From: DLKC01 sp002478885 | GTDB taxonomy: Bacteria; Bacteroidota; Bacteroidia; Chitinophagales; Chitinophagaceae | Length of the DNA stretch: 64,000 nt | Direction of reading: 5' to 3' | Assembly (NCBI GenBank): GCA_046329585.1 | Contig: JAXLUI010000001.1 | Span: 3,348,001-3,412,000, forward strand | Shown here: piece after piece, positions 53,101-62,441 of the stretch | Numbering within the stretch: the stretch's first letter is position 1 | How the letters are laid out: the number at the start of each line of letters is the position of its first letter | The notes under the pieces: generated by a model | What the model saw: the letters and a program-made list of their open reading frames with translations, nothing else | What the model was told of the DNA's origin: nothing | Databases searched by the model: none | Program-made: the position numbers and the translations under genes

Positions 53101-54672
53101 ATGCCTATTCGTATGGTCGATGACCCTAATGACAGTTTTGATAATTCCAACCAGGGCCGCAGTGGTGGCGGTGGCGGCCGTTTCCCGGGAGGTGGCGGAG
53201 GAGGCTCGCTGATCGCTTTATTGTTCGGATTAATCCGCAATCCTGTCGGGTTAGTGCTGGTATTGATTGTGGCCGGCTTTCTGTATTTTAAAGACGGTTG
53301 CAGCGGTATGATGCAAAACATTTCTTCGTTTGCTACCGGCGGTGTGCTCGACCCGAGAGAGTTCGACAAAGCACCTGTTTACGAGGGCCTGGATGAAACG
53401 AAGAATACACTTCCCGAAGCAGTGTCGCTGCTAAAATTTGCTCCGGCACCCGGCGACCAGGGCCAGCAGGGTAGCTGCGTGGCATGGAGCAGTGCCTATG
53501 GCGCCCGGACGATTCTTGAAGCGAGCAGCGCCGGCTTTAATCCTAACCAAACGGCCTTTAGCCCATCCTTCATGTACAACCAGATCGGGCTCGACGGGTG
53601 CCAGGGTAGCTATATCATCAGGGCAATGGAAAACCTTACCAAAGTTGGCGCTGTTCCCCTGGACGAATTTCCCTACAATGACCAGGATTGCAGCCGGCAG
53701 CCCTCTTCACAAGTGATGCGCGACGCGTCGCAATACCGGATGCTCGGCTTTACCAGGTTAACCCGCGGCGACAATGTAGACAATATCAGCCTTTATGCCA
53801 TTAAAGAACACCTTAGTAAAGACGTGCCGGTTGTTATAGGCATGATGGTCGGCGGCAGTTTTATGCAAGGCATGATGGGACAGGAAATATGGCATCCACA
53901 GGACCAGGATTATTCCATGATGGGATTTGGCGGACATGCCATGTGTGTCATCGGCTACGACGACCGTAAGGAGGGGGGCGCTTTTCAGATACTCAACAGC
54001 TGGGGATCGCAATGGGGGCAGAATGGCGTTGCATGGGTGCGCTACAGCGACTTTAAACAATTCGTGCGGGAAGCCTATGGCCTAAATCCAATGCCCAAAC
54101 GCGGAAGCGCTGCGGCACAAAACCTGGAATGCAGCATCGGTCTGGTGGACAACAAAACAAAGCAATACATTCCCTTAAAGTTAAGGGCTGGCAATACTTT
54201 TCAAACCACCGGCCCCATTATTAAAGGTACACAGTTTAAGATGGAGGTAAAAAACAGCGCGGCCTGTTATGTTTATGTGCTGGGTTTGGAAACCGACGGA
54301 AGCAGCTATGTATTGTTTCCTTATCCAACAAAGGCAGACCCTACAAAAACTAAGTTCTCGCCCTATTGTGGTATAACGGGATACCGCTTATTTCCCCGAG
54401 GCATGAGCATGATGGCCGACAGTATTGGTAACAAAGACTGGATGGCAGTTGTGGTAAGCAAAGATTCCATGAACGTGTTCCGGCTCAATGATGCGGTCAA
54501 CAGTAGCCGTTCGCTCGGCTTCGCACAGGCCGTTAACGCCGCAATACGTGAGCAGGCAATCAGTGGTGTAAGCTTCACTGGTGCAGCAGACGGCAGCATG
54601 GGCTTTAAAACCCAGGCCCGTGACGGCGATAAAGCTGCCGTAGCCTGCATCGTGGAGATTGACAAGCAATAA
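53101..54672 (+). CDS. Papain-like (C1) cysteine protease with glycine-rich N-terminus, TM helix and DUF4384-like tail
   Basis: 523 residues. Residues 19-36 are a Gly-rich low-complexity stretch, and a TM helix follows at about 47-63 (VGLVLVLIVAGFLYF). The C1 catalytic triad is complete: Cys126 in GQQGSCVAWSSAYG, His279 in GFGGHAMCVIGYDD and Asn299 in ILNSWGSQWGQNGVAW. The tail from about residue 380 (CYVYVLGLETDGSSYVLFPY, quoted as 20) resembles DUF4384, found in proteins with caspase- or papain-like domains. Topology: cytoplasmic Gly-rich tail, membrane helix, periplasmic protease. Role unknown. Transcribed alone. Confidence 0.85.
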   Translation: MPIRMVDDPNDSFDNSNQGRSGGGGGRFPGGGGGGSLIALLFGLIRNPVGLVLVLIVAGFLYFKDGCSGMMQNISSFATGGVLDPREFDKAPVYEGLDETKNTLPEAVSLLKFAPAPGDQGQQGSCVAWSSAYGARTILEASSAGFNPNQTAFSPSFMYNQIGLDGCQGSYIIRAMENLTKVGAVPLDEFPYNDQDCSRQPSSQVMRDASQYRMLGFTRLTRGDNVDNISLYAIKEHLSKDVPVVIGMMVGGSFMQGMMGQEIWHPQDQDYSMMGFGGHAMCVIGYDDRKEGGAFQILNSWGSQWGQNGVAWVRYSDFKQFVREAYGLNPMPKRGSAAAQNLECSIGLVDNKTKQYIPLKLRAGNTFQTTGPIIKGTQFKMEVKNSAACYVYVLGLETDGSSYVLFPYPTKADPTKTKFSPYCGITGYRLFPRGMSMMADSIGNKDWMAVVVSKDSMNVFRLNDAVNSSRSLGFAQAVNAAIREQAISGVSFTGAADGSMGFKTQARDGDKAAVACIVEIDKQ

Positions 54673-54847
54673 CCATTGCACTGCAGTGAACAAGCTGAAA
54701 GGCGGGGACCGGCTCAATTTGTGATCGGCGTTGATGGGCCATAGTACCGGTATTGCACCCTGGTGCTTACGGTGCTTTAGGTAACATTAATTTGCGCATA
54801 AATAAACCCGCCTGTACCTTTCCGCCAATAATATTTATCAGCAGCAT

Positions 54848-55339
54848 ATGATGAATCCGAACTTCAATAGTTATAAAGCAGAGATCACACATCCCATAAA
54901 GTACCGTTTATATATGTTGGAAAACCTGCCCGCTGCTTTTTTTGCAGGCATAAAGCTGGTTGATTTATCAGAAACATGCGCAAGGCTTTCCGTGCCGCAG
55001 AAATGGTTCAACAAAAATCCTTTTCAATCCATTTACCTCGGCATTCTGACCATGGCCGCTGAAATAAGCACCGGCATCCTTTGCATGAGCGCCATCTATA
55101 AACGAAGACCCCGCATTAGTATGTTGCCGGTCAATATGAAATCGGTCTTTCATAAAAAAGCTACCGGCAAAATCGTTTTCATTTGTAACGATGGCCTTAA
55201 GATAAATGAGGTGGTGGAAGAGGCCATTGCCAGTGGTGAAGCAAAGACCGTGCTCTGTCATACCCTCGGTCTTAACCAGTCAGATGAGATCGTGGCCGAA
55301 TTCTATTTTACCTGGAGCTTTAAACCAAAAAGCAAATAA
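54848..55339 (+). CDS. DUF4442 hotdog-fold protein (thioesterase-like)
   Basis: 163 residues. Features of the DUF4442 / thioesterase-like hotdog: LPAAFFAGIKLVDLSET, RLSVPQKWFNKNPFQSIYL, GILTMAAEISTGILC and FYFTWSFKPK at the end. These proteins sit in the acyl-CoA thioesterase superfamily but lack a proven reaction. Cytoplasmic. Lies between the protease and the haem-binding gene with gaps of 175 and 223 nt, so probably its own unit. Confidence 0.8.
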   Translation: MMNPNFNSYKAEITHPIKYRLYMLENLPAAFFAGIKLVDLSETCARLSVPQKWFNKNPFQSIYLGILTMAAEISTGILCMSAIYKRRPRISMLPVNMKSVFHKKATGKIVFICNDGLKINEVVEEAIASGEAKTVLCHTLGLNQSDEIVAEFYFTWSFKPKSK

Positions 55340-55562
55340 CCGCAGGCCGTTATTGCCCATTATTGAACAGGAAGCACAAGGGAGTGACACAACCTGGATG
55401 CCATGCGCGGTACAGCCGGTAACAGTGGCTGCTTTACAACTTTTCTTTAGTTGAACCTGTTCATCTCATCATTCACCGGGTTGATAGATTTACTTTCTTA
55501 CATCGCTTATGTGTGCAGTACCTTTATACGCGTAAGAATAATATTCATCTCAATTAAGTTTT

Positions 55563-56054
55563 ATGAAAAAGAAGATCCTGCCTGCACTGGTAATCGTGTT
55601 AGTGCTGATACAATTTTTTCACCCGGAAAAAAATACAGCCGACGGCGTACAGCCAAACGATATAAGTAAAGTATATCCTGTATCTGTTGAGGCCCAACAC
55701 ATCCTTACTGCTTCGTGCTACGACTGTCACAGCAATAACACGGTATATCCGTGGTACAACTCCATACAACCTGTTGCATGGTGGCTGAACAATCACGTGG
55801 AAGAAGGTAAACGCGAGCTCAATTTTAATGAATTTGCAACGTACGCCCCTGCAAGGCAATACAAAAAAATGGAGGAACTGAAGGAACAGATCGATGAAGA
55901 TGAGATGCCGCTTTCTTCCTACACGCTTATTCACCGCGACGCGATTTTAAGTGAAGCGGATAAAAAAATATTGATCCGATTGAGTGAGTCCGTAAGGGAT
56001 AGCCTGGAGGCACACTATCCTGCCGACAGCCTCGTTATCAAAAAGCGAAGTTAA
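55563..56054 (+). CDS. Haem-binding domain protein (Haem_bd type)
   Basis: 163 residues. The N-terminus KKKILPALVIVLVLIQFFH is a TM/signal anchor. CxxCH haem c motif in SCYDCHSNNTVYPWYN, followed by QPVAWWLNNHVEEGKRELN and EMPLSSYTLIH, the pattern of the Haem_bd domain in Bacteroidota (a small periplasmic monohaem protein, often next to cytochromes or peroxidases). Here it stands between a hotdog protein and engB. Axial Met/His ligands cannot be assigned with certainty. Confidence 0.85.
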   Translation: MKKKILPALVIVLVLIQFFHPEKNTADGVQPNDISKVYPVSVEAQHILTASCYDCHSNNTVYPWYNSIQPVAWWLNNHVEEGKRELNFNEFATYAPARQYKKMEELKEQIDEDEMPLSSYTLIHRDAILSEADKKILIRLSESVRDSLEAHYPADSLVIKKRS

Positions 56055-56076
56055 CCGGCAAAACGGGACTATTTTA

Positions 56077-56105
56077 AAAGAGCAGGCAATTCTCGCCTGC
56101 TCTTT
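56077..56105 (+). terminator. Terminator after the haem-binding gene
   Basis: 11-bp stem AAAGAGCAGGC (56077-56087) and GCCTGCTCTTT (56095-56105), 7-nt loop, followed by GTTATTTTG. engB starts 15 nt later. Confidence 0.85.
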
Positions 56106-56119
56106 GTTATTTTGCAACT

Positions 56120-56731
56120 ATGAAAGTAAACAATGCTGTTTATGTAGTGTCTTCGCCGGCAGTTGAACAATGCCCAAAGCCTGATAAACCCGAATATGCC
56201 TTTATCGGGCGCAGCAATGTGGGCAAATCATCACTGATCAACATGATTTGCCAGCGGGAAAACCTTGCCAAAACATCTTCCGCCCCGGGCAAGACAAAAC
56301 TCATCAATCATTTCCTGGTGAACAGCAGTTGGTTCCTGGTAGACCTGCCAGGGTACGGCTACGCAAAGATTTCGCAGCAGCAGCGGAAGGCCTGGGAAAA
56401 AATGATCGAAGACTACCTGCGCAAACGGGCAAACCTGCTGAATGTTTTTGTACTGATCGATAGCCGTCACAAGCCCCAGCAGAACGACCTCGCATTTGTA
56501 AACCAGCTTGGCCGATGGAATGTACCCTTCAACCTTGTTTTTACAAAAGCTGACAAAGAGAAACCGGGCGTTGTGCAACGAAACGTACAGACCTTTCTCG
56601 ATACCATGAAACTTACCTGGCAGTTTTTGCCACAACACTTCGTTTCAAGCGTTAAGGAAAAAGCCGGTAGGGAAGAAATACTCCGCTTCATCGATGAGTG
56701 CAATAAACGCGCATCTGAAGCGGGGCACTAA
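56120..56731 (+). CDS. engB: Ribosome biogenesis GTPase EngB (YsxC/YihA)
   Basis: 203 residues. GTPase motifs: G1 GRSNVGKSSLI, G2 TSSAPGKTK, G3 DLPGYGYAK, G4 TKADK and G5 FVSSVKEKAG. These form the EngB/YihA pattern, required for 50S subunit maturation. Length typical (about 200). Followed 36 nt downstream by gluconokinase on the same strand, though without a clear functional link. Confidence 0.95.
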   Translation: MKVNNAVYVVSSPAVEQCPKPDKPEYAFIGRSNVGKSSLINMICQRENLAKTSSAPGKTKLINHFLVNSSWFLVDLPGYGYAKISQQQRKAWEKMIEDYLRKRANLLNVFVLIDSRHKPQQNDLAFVNQLGRWNVPFNLVFTKADKEKPGVVQRNVQTFLDTMKLTWQFLPQHFVSSVKEKAGREEILRFIDECNKRASEAGH

Positions 56732-56767
56732 CCGGCTTTTCCGCAACCCCCGTTCAATAATAAGCTT

Positions 56768-58237
56768 ATGCCCTTCATAATAGCGGCCGATATCGGCACC
56801 ACCCATTGCAAGCTGCTCTTGGTAAATGAGCAAGGCAAAACCGTGCACAGCTTTAAGGCCGCGGTGGTTTCCCTTCAGCCATCGGGGGGCTGGCACGAGC
56901 AGGACCCTGCCCTTATTTTTCAATCAGTGGCAGGCTTACTGAGGCAGGCCTTTTCGGTCGTTGATGCAGCCGAAGTCGGTTGCGTGGTATTCAGCGCTGC
57001 CATGCACAGCCTGCTGGCGGTTGATGCAAATGGAAACCAGCTCACCAACGCCATTACATGGGCCGATACCAGGAGCAAGGCTTATGCAAAGCAACTCAGG
57101 GAAACGGCAGAAGGACAGGAGTTCTACATGCAAACCGGCACCCCTCTGCATGCCATGTCGCCCTTGTGCAAACTGCTCTGGCTGCGCCAGGAACAGCCGG
57201 ATGTTTTTCAGCAGGCGCACAAATTTGTATCTGTCAAAGAATATATTTTCAACAGGTTGTTTGATAGATATGTGGTCGATGAAGGCATTGCCAGCAGCTC
57301 GGGCCTCTATGATATTTACAACCATTGCTGGAGCGCTGCTGCTTTGCAGCTCGCCGGCATAGATGAAACGCGGCTTTCGCAGGTCGTGGAACCAACACAT
57401 GCCATATACCTGTCGCCGGCTGCAAAGGCATTGCTGGGACTGGAAAAAGATATCCCTTTTATTGCCGGGGGCACCGATGGCTGCCTCGCCAACCTTGGCT
57501 GTGCGGCGCTCGAACCCGGCGTGGCCGTTATCACAACCGGCACCAGCGGCGCGGTACGGGCAACCATACAAAACCCGGTTAAGGGTGACATGCACGGGCT
57601 TTTCAGGTATATACTTACTCAAGACTACTATATAACGGGCGGGGGCACCAACAATGCCGGTATCGTGCTTAAATGGTTTGCCGATCAATTCATGCCTTCG
57701 GCAACCGGCAATAATATCGATGATGCACTGCTACTGGCTGCTACTGTACCTGCAGGTAGTGACGGCTTACTTTTTCTGCCATACCTGCTCGGTGAGCGGG
57801 CCCCCGTGTACGACGAGTCCGCCGCTGGAGTTTTCTCTGGCATTAAAATGCAACATAGCAAGGCGCATTTTGCGAGGGCTGTTGTAGAGGGAATCACCTT
57901 TTCGCTCGTGCAGGTATTGTACGCACTCGAAACAACCTACCATCCGGTCAACAGCATTTATGCCAGCGGCGCCATAACACAAAGCGCATGGTGGATGCAG
58001 CTCCTGGCCGATGTAAGTGGCCGCCCGGTTATTTACCAGGATGCCCCCGATGCATCGGCTTTGGGCGCAGCCATGCTTGGTATGTATGCGACCGGCGTCA
58101 TCAGCAGCCTCGGGCAATCCCGGCAATTTTTTACAGCCAGCACGGTGTTTCATCCCGATCTGGGGCTCCATACGGTCTACAGCCGGCAATACCAGGCCTA
58201 TACCAGGCTTTACCCCCAACTGAAAGATTGTTTCTAA
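56768..58237 (+). CDS. gntK: Gluconokinase-like FGGY-family carbohydrate kinase
   Basis: 489 residues, FGGY family. ADIGTTHCKLLLVNEQGK (phosphate-1), GWHEQDPALI, AITWADTRS, FIAGGTDGCLANLGC (substrate/phosphate-2), GTSGAVRATIQNP, YLLGERAPVYDESAAG, and YASGAITQSAWWMQLLADVSG with DASALGAAMLGMYATG near the end. The overall pattern matches gluconokinase of Gram-positive and Bacteroidota type more than xylulo- or glycerol kinase. It phosphorylates D-gluconate to 6-phosphogluconate; a related sugar cannot be excluded. Confidence 0.85.
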   Translation: MPFIIAADIGTTHCKLLLVNEQGKTVHSFKAAVVSLQPSGGWHEQDPALIFQSVAGLLRQAFSVVDAAEVGCVVFSAAMHSLLAVDANGNQLTNAITWADTRSKAYAKQLRETAEGQEFYMQTGTPLHAMSPLCKLLWLRQEQPDVFQQAHKFVSVKEYIFNRLFDRYVVDEGIASSSGLYDIYNHCWSAAALQLAGIDETRLSQVVEPTHAIYLSPAAKALLGLEKDIPFIAGGTDGCLANLGCAALEPGVAVITTGTSGAVRATIQNPVKGDMHGLFRYILTQDYYITGGGTNNAGIVLKWFADQFMPSATGNNIDDALLLAATVPAGSDGLLFLPYLLGERAPVYDESAAGVFSGIKMQHSKAHFARAVVEGITFSLVQVLYALETTYHPVNSIYASGAITQSAWWMQLLADVSGRPVIYQDAPDASALGAAMLGMYATGVISSLGQSRQFFTASTVFHPDLGLHTVYSRQYQAYTRLYPQLKDCF

Positions 58238-58721
58238 GGAGCATGTTTTTTATGGCGCCAGCTGATTGCATCCATTGGGCTGCATTTACGCTGTTTGTCC
58301 CGAGAGAGGAGCGATTCGGGATTGCGCTCTTGCAGTTTTAGCAGCATTGCCGGCTAAAAAACAAAGCCCGGATATGCCATGGGCCGGCAATAATTGAATT
58401 TGTTTTTATGGTTCATATTAAGTTGCCGGTCCTCCTCTACCAACTCCCTACCAACCATCTACCAAGTATGTACCAAGTATCTACCAAGTAAGGACTAGCC
58501 AAGGAGTGTCTTATACTGAAAAAACTTTACAGGTGTTAAAGGAGCTTTAGCCTGACACTAATTGCTGATGTGAAAATGATGTTACCGGTAATGGACACGC
58601 CTGACTGATGGCTTTAACCTGGCCGTTTGCCATTCTCCCGAAGTTCGCCGCCATAAAGAGGCAATCACTATATTTACTATTTTGTTGGTTGATTTGAATG
58701 GTTAAACCTGAACTTAATTCC
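58238..58721. other. Intergenic region, about 480 bp
   Basis: Starts with a piece like the interspersed element (58243-58262, TTTTTTATGGCGCCAGC), then an 11-bp tandem array at 58437-58491. No gene found; there is an in-frame ATG at 58698 and a better one at 58722 for the following lipoprotein. Confidence 0.5.
58437..58491 (+). repeat. Five imperfect 11-bp tandem repeats
   Basis: CTACCAACTCC (58437), CTACCAACCAT (58448), CTACCAAGTAT (58459), GTACCAAGTAT (58470) and CTACCAAGTAA (58481), head to tail with no gap. The period equals about one helical turn. They lie outside any coding region. Confidence 0.85.
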
Positions 58722-59732
58722 ATGAAATGTAATTACCTGATTGTTGTCGCCCTGTCAATTGGTTTTTGCAATTGTAAAAAAGAAACAGCCGAGGTTCACG
58801 GTCAACAGGAAACAAATATTTTAACGTATAGCTTGCAAGGCGTTCCCACGCTGGTAACAGTCGATGCTTCCCGGCATGAAGTCAACATACGCTTCCCTGA
58901 CAGCATAATGAACGCAGTTAACCTTGTTGCTGATTTTACACTTTCCCCCGGGTGCAGAGCTGTTGTGAAAAATGTTGAGCAGGTAAGTGGGCTTACTAAA
59001 AACAGTTTCACCAAAACATTCTATTATACAGTTTCGGCATCCGGGTCTTCTTCCGACTGGAAGGTAACCGCATCAAACAATGATTACACAGCGGCGCTTG
59101 GCCTGGGAAATTTTATTGGCCGGCAAGCTGTCAACGATCGTTCCTACGCCTGGTATCTGGACCAGATGTACACCGGCCCTTATTCCTGGATTAACTGCGG
59201 GCCTACTGCTGTAACAATGGCTTGTAAATGGGCAGACTCTTTATTTGCAAAAACACCGGAAGATGCAAGAAATGCCTATCGGCCCGATGGCGGGTACTGG
59301 TACGCGGATGATATCACTGGTTATTTAAGAGACAACAACATACCAAATTCAACATTGGCTTTGCCTGCAAACGAGGAGGAGGCTACACAAATATTAACAC
59401 ACCAGGTTGATGTGCATCAGGTAGCAATTCTTATACTTGACATGAATTATGTAAACCTGAATAGTAAACCAACTGAACACGTAGACAGATTTTATAGCGC
59501 TACTCCAGGATTCGGCCACTGTATACTGGTGAAAGGCTACATTGAAGTCGATACCAAAATTTATTTTGATGTATATGACCCCTATAGCTTTGGCAATAGT
59601 TATGACGATGGAAGCGGTCTTCTAAAAGGAAAAGACAGGTACTATCGTTCGGAAGACTTATTTACTGCAACGCAAAACTACTGGCCTAAAATTTTTATCG
59701 TTGCAAAAAAAGGGGCAACAGTCATAGAATAA
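58722..59732 (+). CDS. Lipoprotein with C39-like peptidase domain and an N-terminal sandwich
   Basis: 336 residues from the ATG at 58722 (MKCNYLIVVALSIGFCNC, lipobox-like; an ATG eight codons upstream is also possible). N-terminal strands (NILTYSLQGVPTLV, EVNIRFPDSIMNAVNLVAD, KTFYYTVSASGSSSDW) resemble small Bacteroidota lipoprotein sandwiches such as DUF5018. Residues about 158 onward form a C39_2-like papain-fold: WINCGPTAVTMACKW (Cys), GFGHCILVKGYIE (His) and YFDVYDPYSFG (Asp). The triad looks intact. A surface-anchored peptidase or amidase is a fair guess; the partner is unknown. Confidence 0.75.
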   Translation: MKCNYLIVVALSIGFCNCKKETAEVHGQQETNILTYSLQGVPTLVTVDASRHEVNIRFPDSIMNAVNLVADFTLSPGCRAVVKNVEQVSGLTKNSFTKTFYYTVSASGSSSDWKVTASNNDYTAALGLGNFIGRQAVNDRSYAWYLDQMYTGPYSWINCGPTAVTMACKWADSLFAKTPEDARNAYRPDGGYWYADDITGYLRDNNIPNSTLALPANEEEATQILTHQVDVHQVAILILDMNYVNLNSKPTEHVDRFYSATPGFGHCILVKGYIEVDTKIYFDVYDPYSFGNSYDDGSGLLKGKDRYYRSEDLFTATQNYWPKIFIVAKKGATVIE

Positions 59733-59897
59733 ATCGGTATGTCCGTTAACCATGGCACTGCATGCTAACCTTAAAGTCCCTGGCAGTGTCAAAATTGCGC
59801 AAGAAATTAAGCGGCGATAGTTCCCTTAAATTGATCAGTGAAGCGATGTTTTGTTCAAGGTCTTGCGATGGCCCCCAACCTCTTGCCTGCCGGGTTT

Positions 59898-60416
59898 CTA
59901 TTGGAGTTTACCCTGCTTTTTCAGTGTCGCTATTAATTTAGGGTCATTCCGTTTGTCTTCAATTGTGACGCCTTCCAACTGTCCCGGATAACCAAGTCTT
60001 AAAAGGATTTCATTGCCTGCCGTCCAGGCTACGTCCATAGTAATTGATTGTTCACACGACGAACTGGAAATACTTGGTTTGAAAAAGCCATAATAGATAA
60101 CTTGCTTGTCAACTGTCACTGCAAACGGTGTCCTGTCGCTGAGCACTTTTACCTGCTGAATAGCAGATTCTGTGAGCTTAAACGTGTATTCAGTTGGGGA
60201 ATACGCTAAAATATCTTGATTTTTTATGGTAGGGCTGTCTTGCAGAACAGAAAGAGAAGGATCCACCTGGCATTTTGCTGTTACGGTTTGGTATGACTTA
60301 AACAGGTAAATCTCTATAGTCTCTCCTGCATTTGCAGTGTCTTTTTTGCATGAAACACAGATCATAGCTACTGCCACAATGAAAAGTAATGGTCGCATAA
60401 CAACGTTTGTCTTCAT
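59898..60416 (-). CDS. Small lipoprotein, unknown function
   Basis: 172 residues from the ATG at 60416, chosen because it opens a lipobox signal: VVMRPLLFIVAVAMICVSC, Cys23 or so. The mature part is beta-rich (IEIYLFKSYQTVTAKC, TEYTFKLTESAIQQV, SITMDVAWTAGNEILLRLG) and ends with basic KNDPKLIATLKKQGKLQ-like residues (KLIATLKKQGKLQ). No family recognised. Cysteines at CQVDPS and SSCEQS could pair. Confidence 0.7.
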   Translation of the reverse strand: MKTNVVMRPLLFIVAVAMICVSCKKDTANAGETIEIYLFKSYQTVTAKCQVDPSLSVLQDSPTIKNQDILAYSPTEYTFKLTESAIQQVKVLSDRTPFAVTVDKQVIYYGFFKPSISSSSCEQSITMDVAWTAGNEILLRLGYPGQLEGVTIEDKRNDPKLIATLKKQGKLQ

Positions 60417-60734
60417 GACAGTTTTAAATTTGGAAACGTTGCATAAACACCACACACAACGTTCACATCGAACTGCGGTCATAGCGTTCCGTTCAGCCCG
60501 CACTTTGCCGAACCGCAGGTTAAGCAAAAGCGATCATTACTGCACTTTCCCATTCTTATTTGCTGCTTGTTGTCTTTCCATACAATTTCTACTTCATGCT
60601 ATTTTACTTGAAATGCCCCGAATGTTTCCTGAATTTTTGTTGCATATATAGCGTCATTGCTTCTTTACAAGGCAGCTTGCACGGTTGATTGTGACAACAA
60701 TGGTGAATACACTATTGCGATGGATACCTGGTTT

Positions 60735-60935
60735 TCAGGATGAGCGGCGGTCTCGAAAATATAACACAAAAGAAACGAGTGCAGCTCCAAAACACATACC
60801 GGTGCCGATGAGGCGCACAATATCTACCCCTCGCATATTCGCCCACGATGGGCTGCTTAGCATTGCTAAAAGGTTCATGATCCCAAAAAAAGTAAGCACG
60901 AACAAAATGCGGGGTAACTTGCGTCGATTGTTCAT
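60735..60935 (-). CDS. Small two-TM protein (66 aa), unknown
   Basis: Starts MNNRRKLPRILFVLTFFGIM. Two hydrophobic helices (about 10-28 and 37-58) flanked by basic residues, ending in YFRDRRSS. Codon pattern and charge layout are compatible with a real small membrane protein; there is no other support. Confidence 0.5.
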   Translation of the reverse strand: MNNRRKLPRILFVLTFFGIMNLLAMLSSPSWANMRGVDIVRLIGTGMCFGAALVSFVLYFRDRRSS

Positions 60936-61254
60936 TGATTGTCGGTTTAAATAGTCATTCGATTGAATAACCGAATTGATTTTATTTACAATTGAAGTTA
61001 CATTTTGTTGTTGAGTGTGCAGCCGGCTTTTAATGTTTGAATTTTCTGGTACCTATGTGGTATTTACCACGGGCACGCTATAAATGATTTTAATTCGGTG
61101 AGATCAATAGCCGATTGATAAATTAGCAGGCAGAACAGGAATCCACTCCCTGTCAATTAGTTTTCCGGGCTATATTTTATGGTTCCCGACAGTCTTGTTT
61201 CATGGTCCTCGCTCAGCGCGGGACAATTAGCTGCCATATAGTTTTTTTAGTTCG
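60936..61254. other. AT-rich intergenic region, about 320 bp
   Basis: Contains the left copy of an imperfect direct repeat (61076-61206) that recurs at 63085-63216. No gene seen. Confidence 0.5.
61076..61206 (+). repeat. Left copy of an imperfect direct repeat of about 130 bp
   Basis: Shares with 63085-63216 the blocks TTTAATTCxGTGAGxTC, CTCCxxxCAATyAG and CCGrCAGTykTrTTTCATGG (y, k, r = mixed bases). The right end resembles the start of the interspersed element. Confidence 0.45.
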
Positions 61255-62301
61255 TCAATTAATATCTTTAGCCCTTCTTCGGCTTTCATCTGATTGCACA
61301 TTTGAGAAAATAACAAATGCCTTGCCGGTGTCTTTACAGATAAGTACTCTTGTCAAAAATGTTCCGGGGTTTCCATCATGGAAGGAGTATTTAAAATTGG
61401 ATTTTTCGTCCACAAACCATTTCCAGCCAAATGCAAATTCAGGTAATCCAAAATGAAAATATTCAAATTCTTCTTTTGTAAATATTGTTGATTTTCCTGA
61501 AAGCCCCTGAAGTTGTAATTGAATAAATTTGCAAAAGTCAGGTAAACTTACATTTATGTTCCCTGCTGATGAAAGCCAATTGAGTTTGTAATTTAAATTT
61601 GGTTTTTCCGGTTTTAGGTTTGTATCATGCCCCCATGGTTGATTTTTGTCGATAAGATTAGGCTGCCCAAAACCTAAATTTATTCCTAATTCAATTCCTA
61701 ATTCTTCAACTAAAGTTTCATACGCTTTTCCGGTTGCCTTTTCCAGCATAAGCCCAGCCGCTACATAACCTGGGTTTGACCAATATGTTGTTTGCTTTTC
61801 TGTTACTGGATTTTGTTGTAAAATCCAGGATACAAATTCATATCGCTGTTGCTGATTGCTTCCTTTGATTTCTTTTTCTGTCGGTGTGATATTGCCATAA
61901 GACCATTTAATAAGATTTGCTCTAAATGTCAAAAAATCCTGCAACGTCAAATCATAATAAGCCAGGTTGCTTTGGGTTTTTAGTTCCGGGTATAAGTCGA
62001 AAAATTTCGTGTCCCATTTTATTTTTCCTTGTTTTACCAAAACGGCTGAAATATAACTTGTAATGGTTTTTGTGATAGAGCCTATTCGAAATTTATCGTT
62101 GCTGTTGGCCTTAAAGTTGGAGTTTACCCGTTGAACTCCGAGGGTTTGAATTTCCAAAATGTTGTCTGGCGAAACAACAGCGTATGCCAGTTCAGGGATT
62201 TTATATTTTACACGAATACTGTCGGCAAATGAACTATTTGATTGTCCGAAAGTAATTGTAGAAAATGCTAACAATATTAATGTCGAAAAAAGTCTTTTCA
62301 T
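61255..62301 (-). CDS. Serine hydrolase, beta-lactamase/DD-peptidase type
   Basis: 348 residues with a signal peptide (MKRLFSTLILLAFSTI, cleavage after TFGQ). Penicillin-binding fold motifs: S-x-x-K in RIGSITKTITSYISAVL, Y-x-N in TYWSNPGYVAAG (YSN) and the H-D-G variant HDGNPGTF near the end. Such proteins (class C beta-lactamase-related) include esterases, DD-peptidases and PbpE-like enzymes; the specific reaction is not fixed. Codon use is visibly AT-richer than in the gluconokinase region. Confidence 0.88.
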   Translation of the reverse strand: MKRLFSTLILLAFSTITFGQSNSSFADSIRVKYKIPELAYAVVSPDNILEIQTLGVQRVNSNFKANSNDKFRIGSITKTITSYISAVLVKQGKIKWDTKFFDLYPELKTQSNLAYYDLTLQDFLTFRANLIKWSYGNITPTEKEIKGSNQQQRYEFVSWILQQNPVTEKQTTYWSNPGYVAAGLMLEKATGKAYETLVEELGIELGINLGFGQPNLIDKNQPWGHDTNLKPEKPNLNYKLNWLSSAGNINVSLPDFCKFIQLQLQGLSGKSTIFTKEEFEYFHFGLPEFAFGWKWFVDEKSNFKYSFHDGNPGTFLTRVLICKDTGKAFVIFSNVQSDESRRRAKDIN

Positions 62302-62441
62302 CTGCTGTGATGTCGGTTGAATATGGCAGCCAGCGGTAATGCATTGGCCGCAGTTGTGCGCATTCGATGGTTATCAACCCAGGCGATCAGGCACTTCGTT
62401 GCTTTGCAGCTGAAGTTAATTGTTTGCCGTGGCTAATTTTA

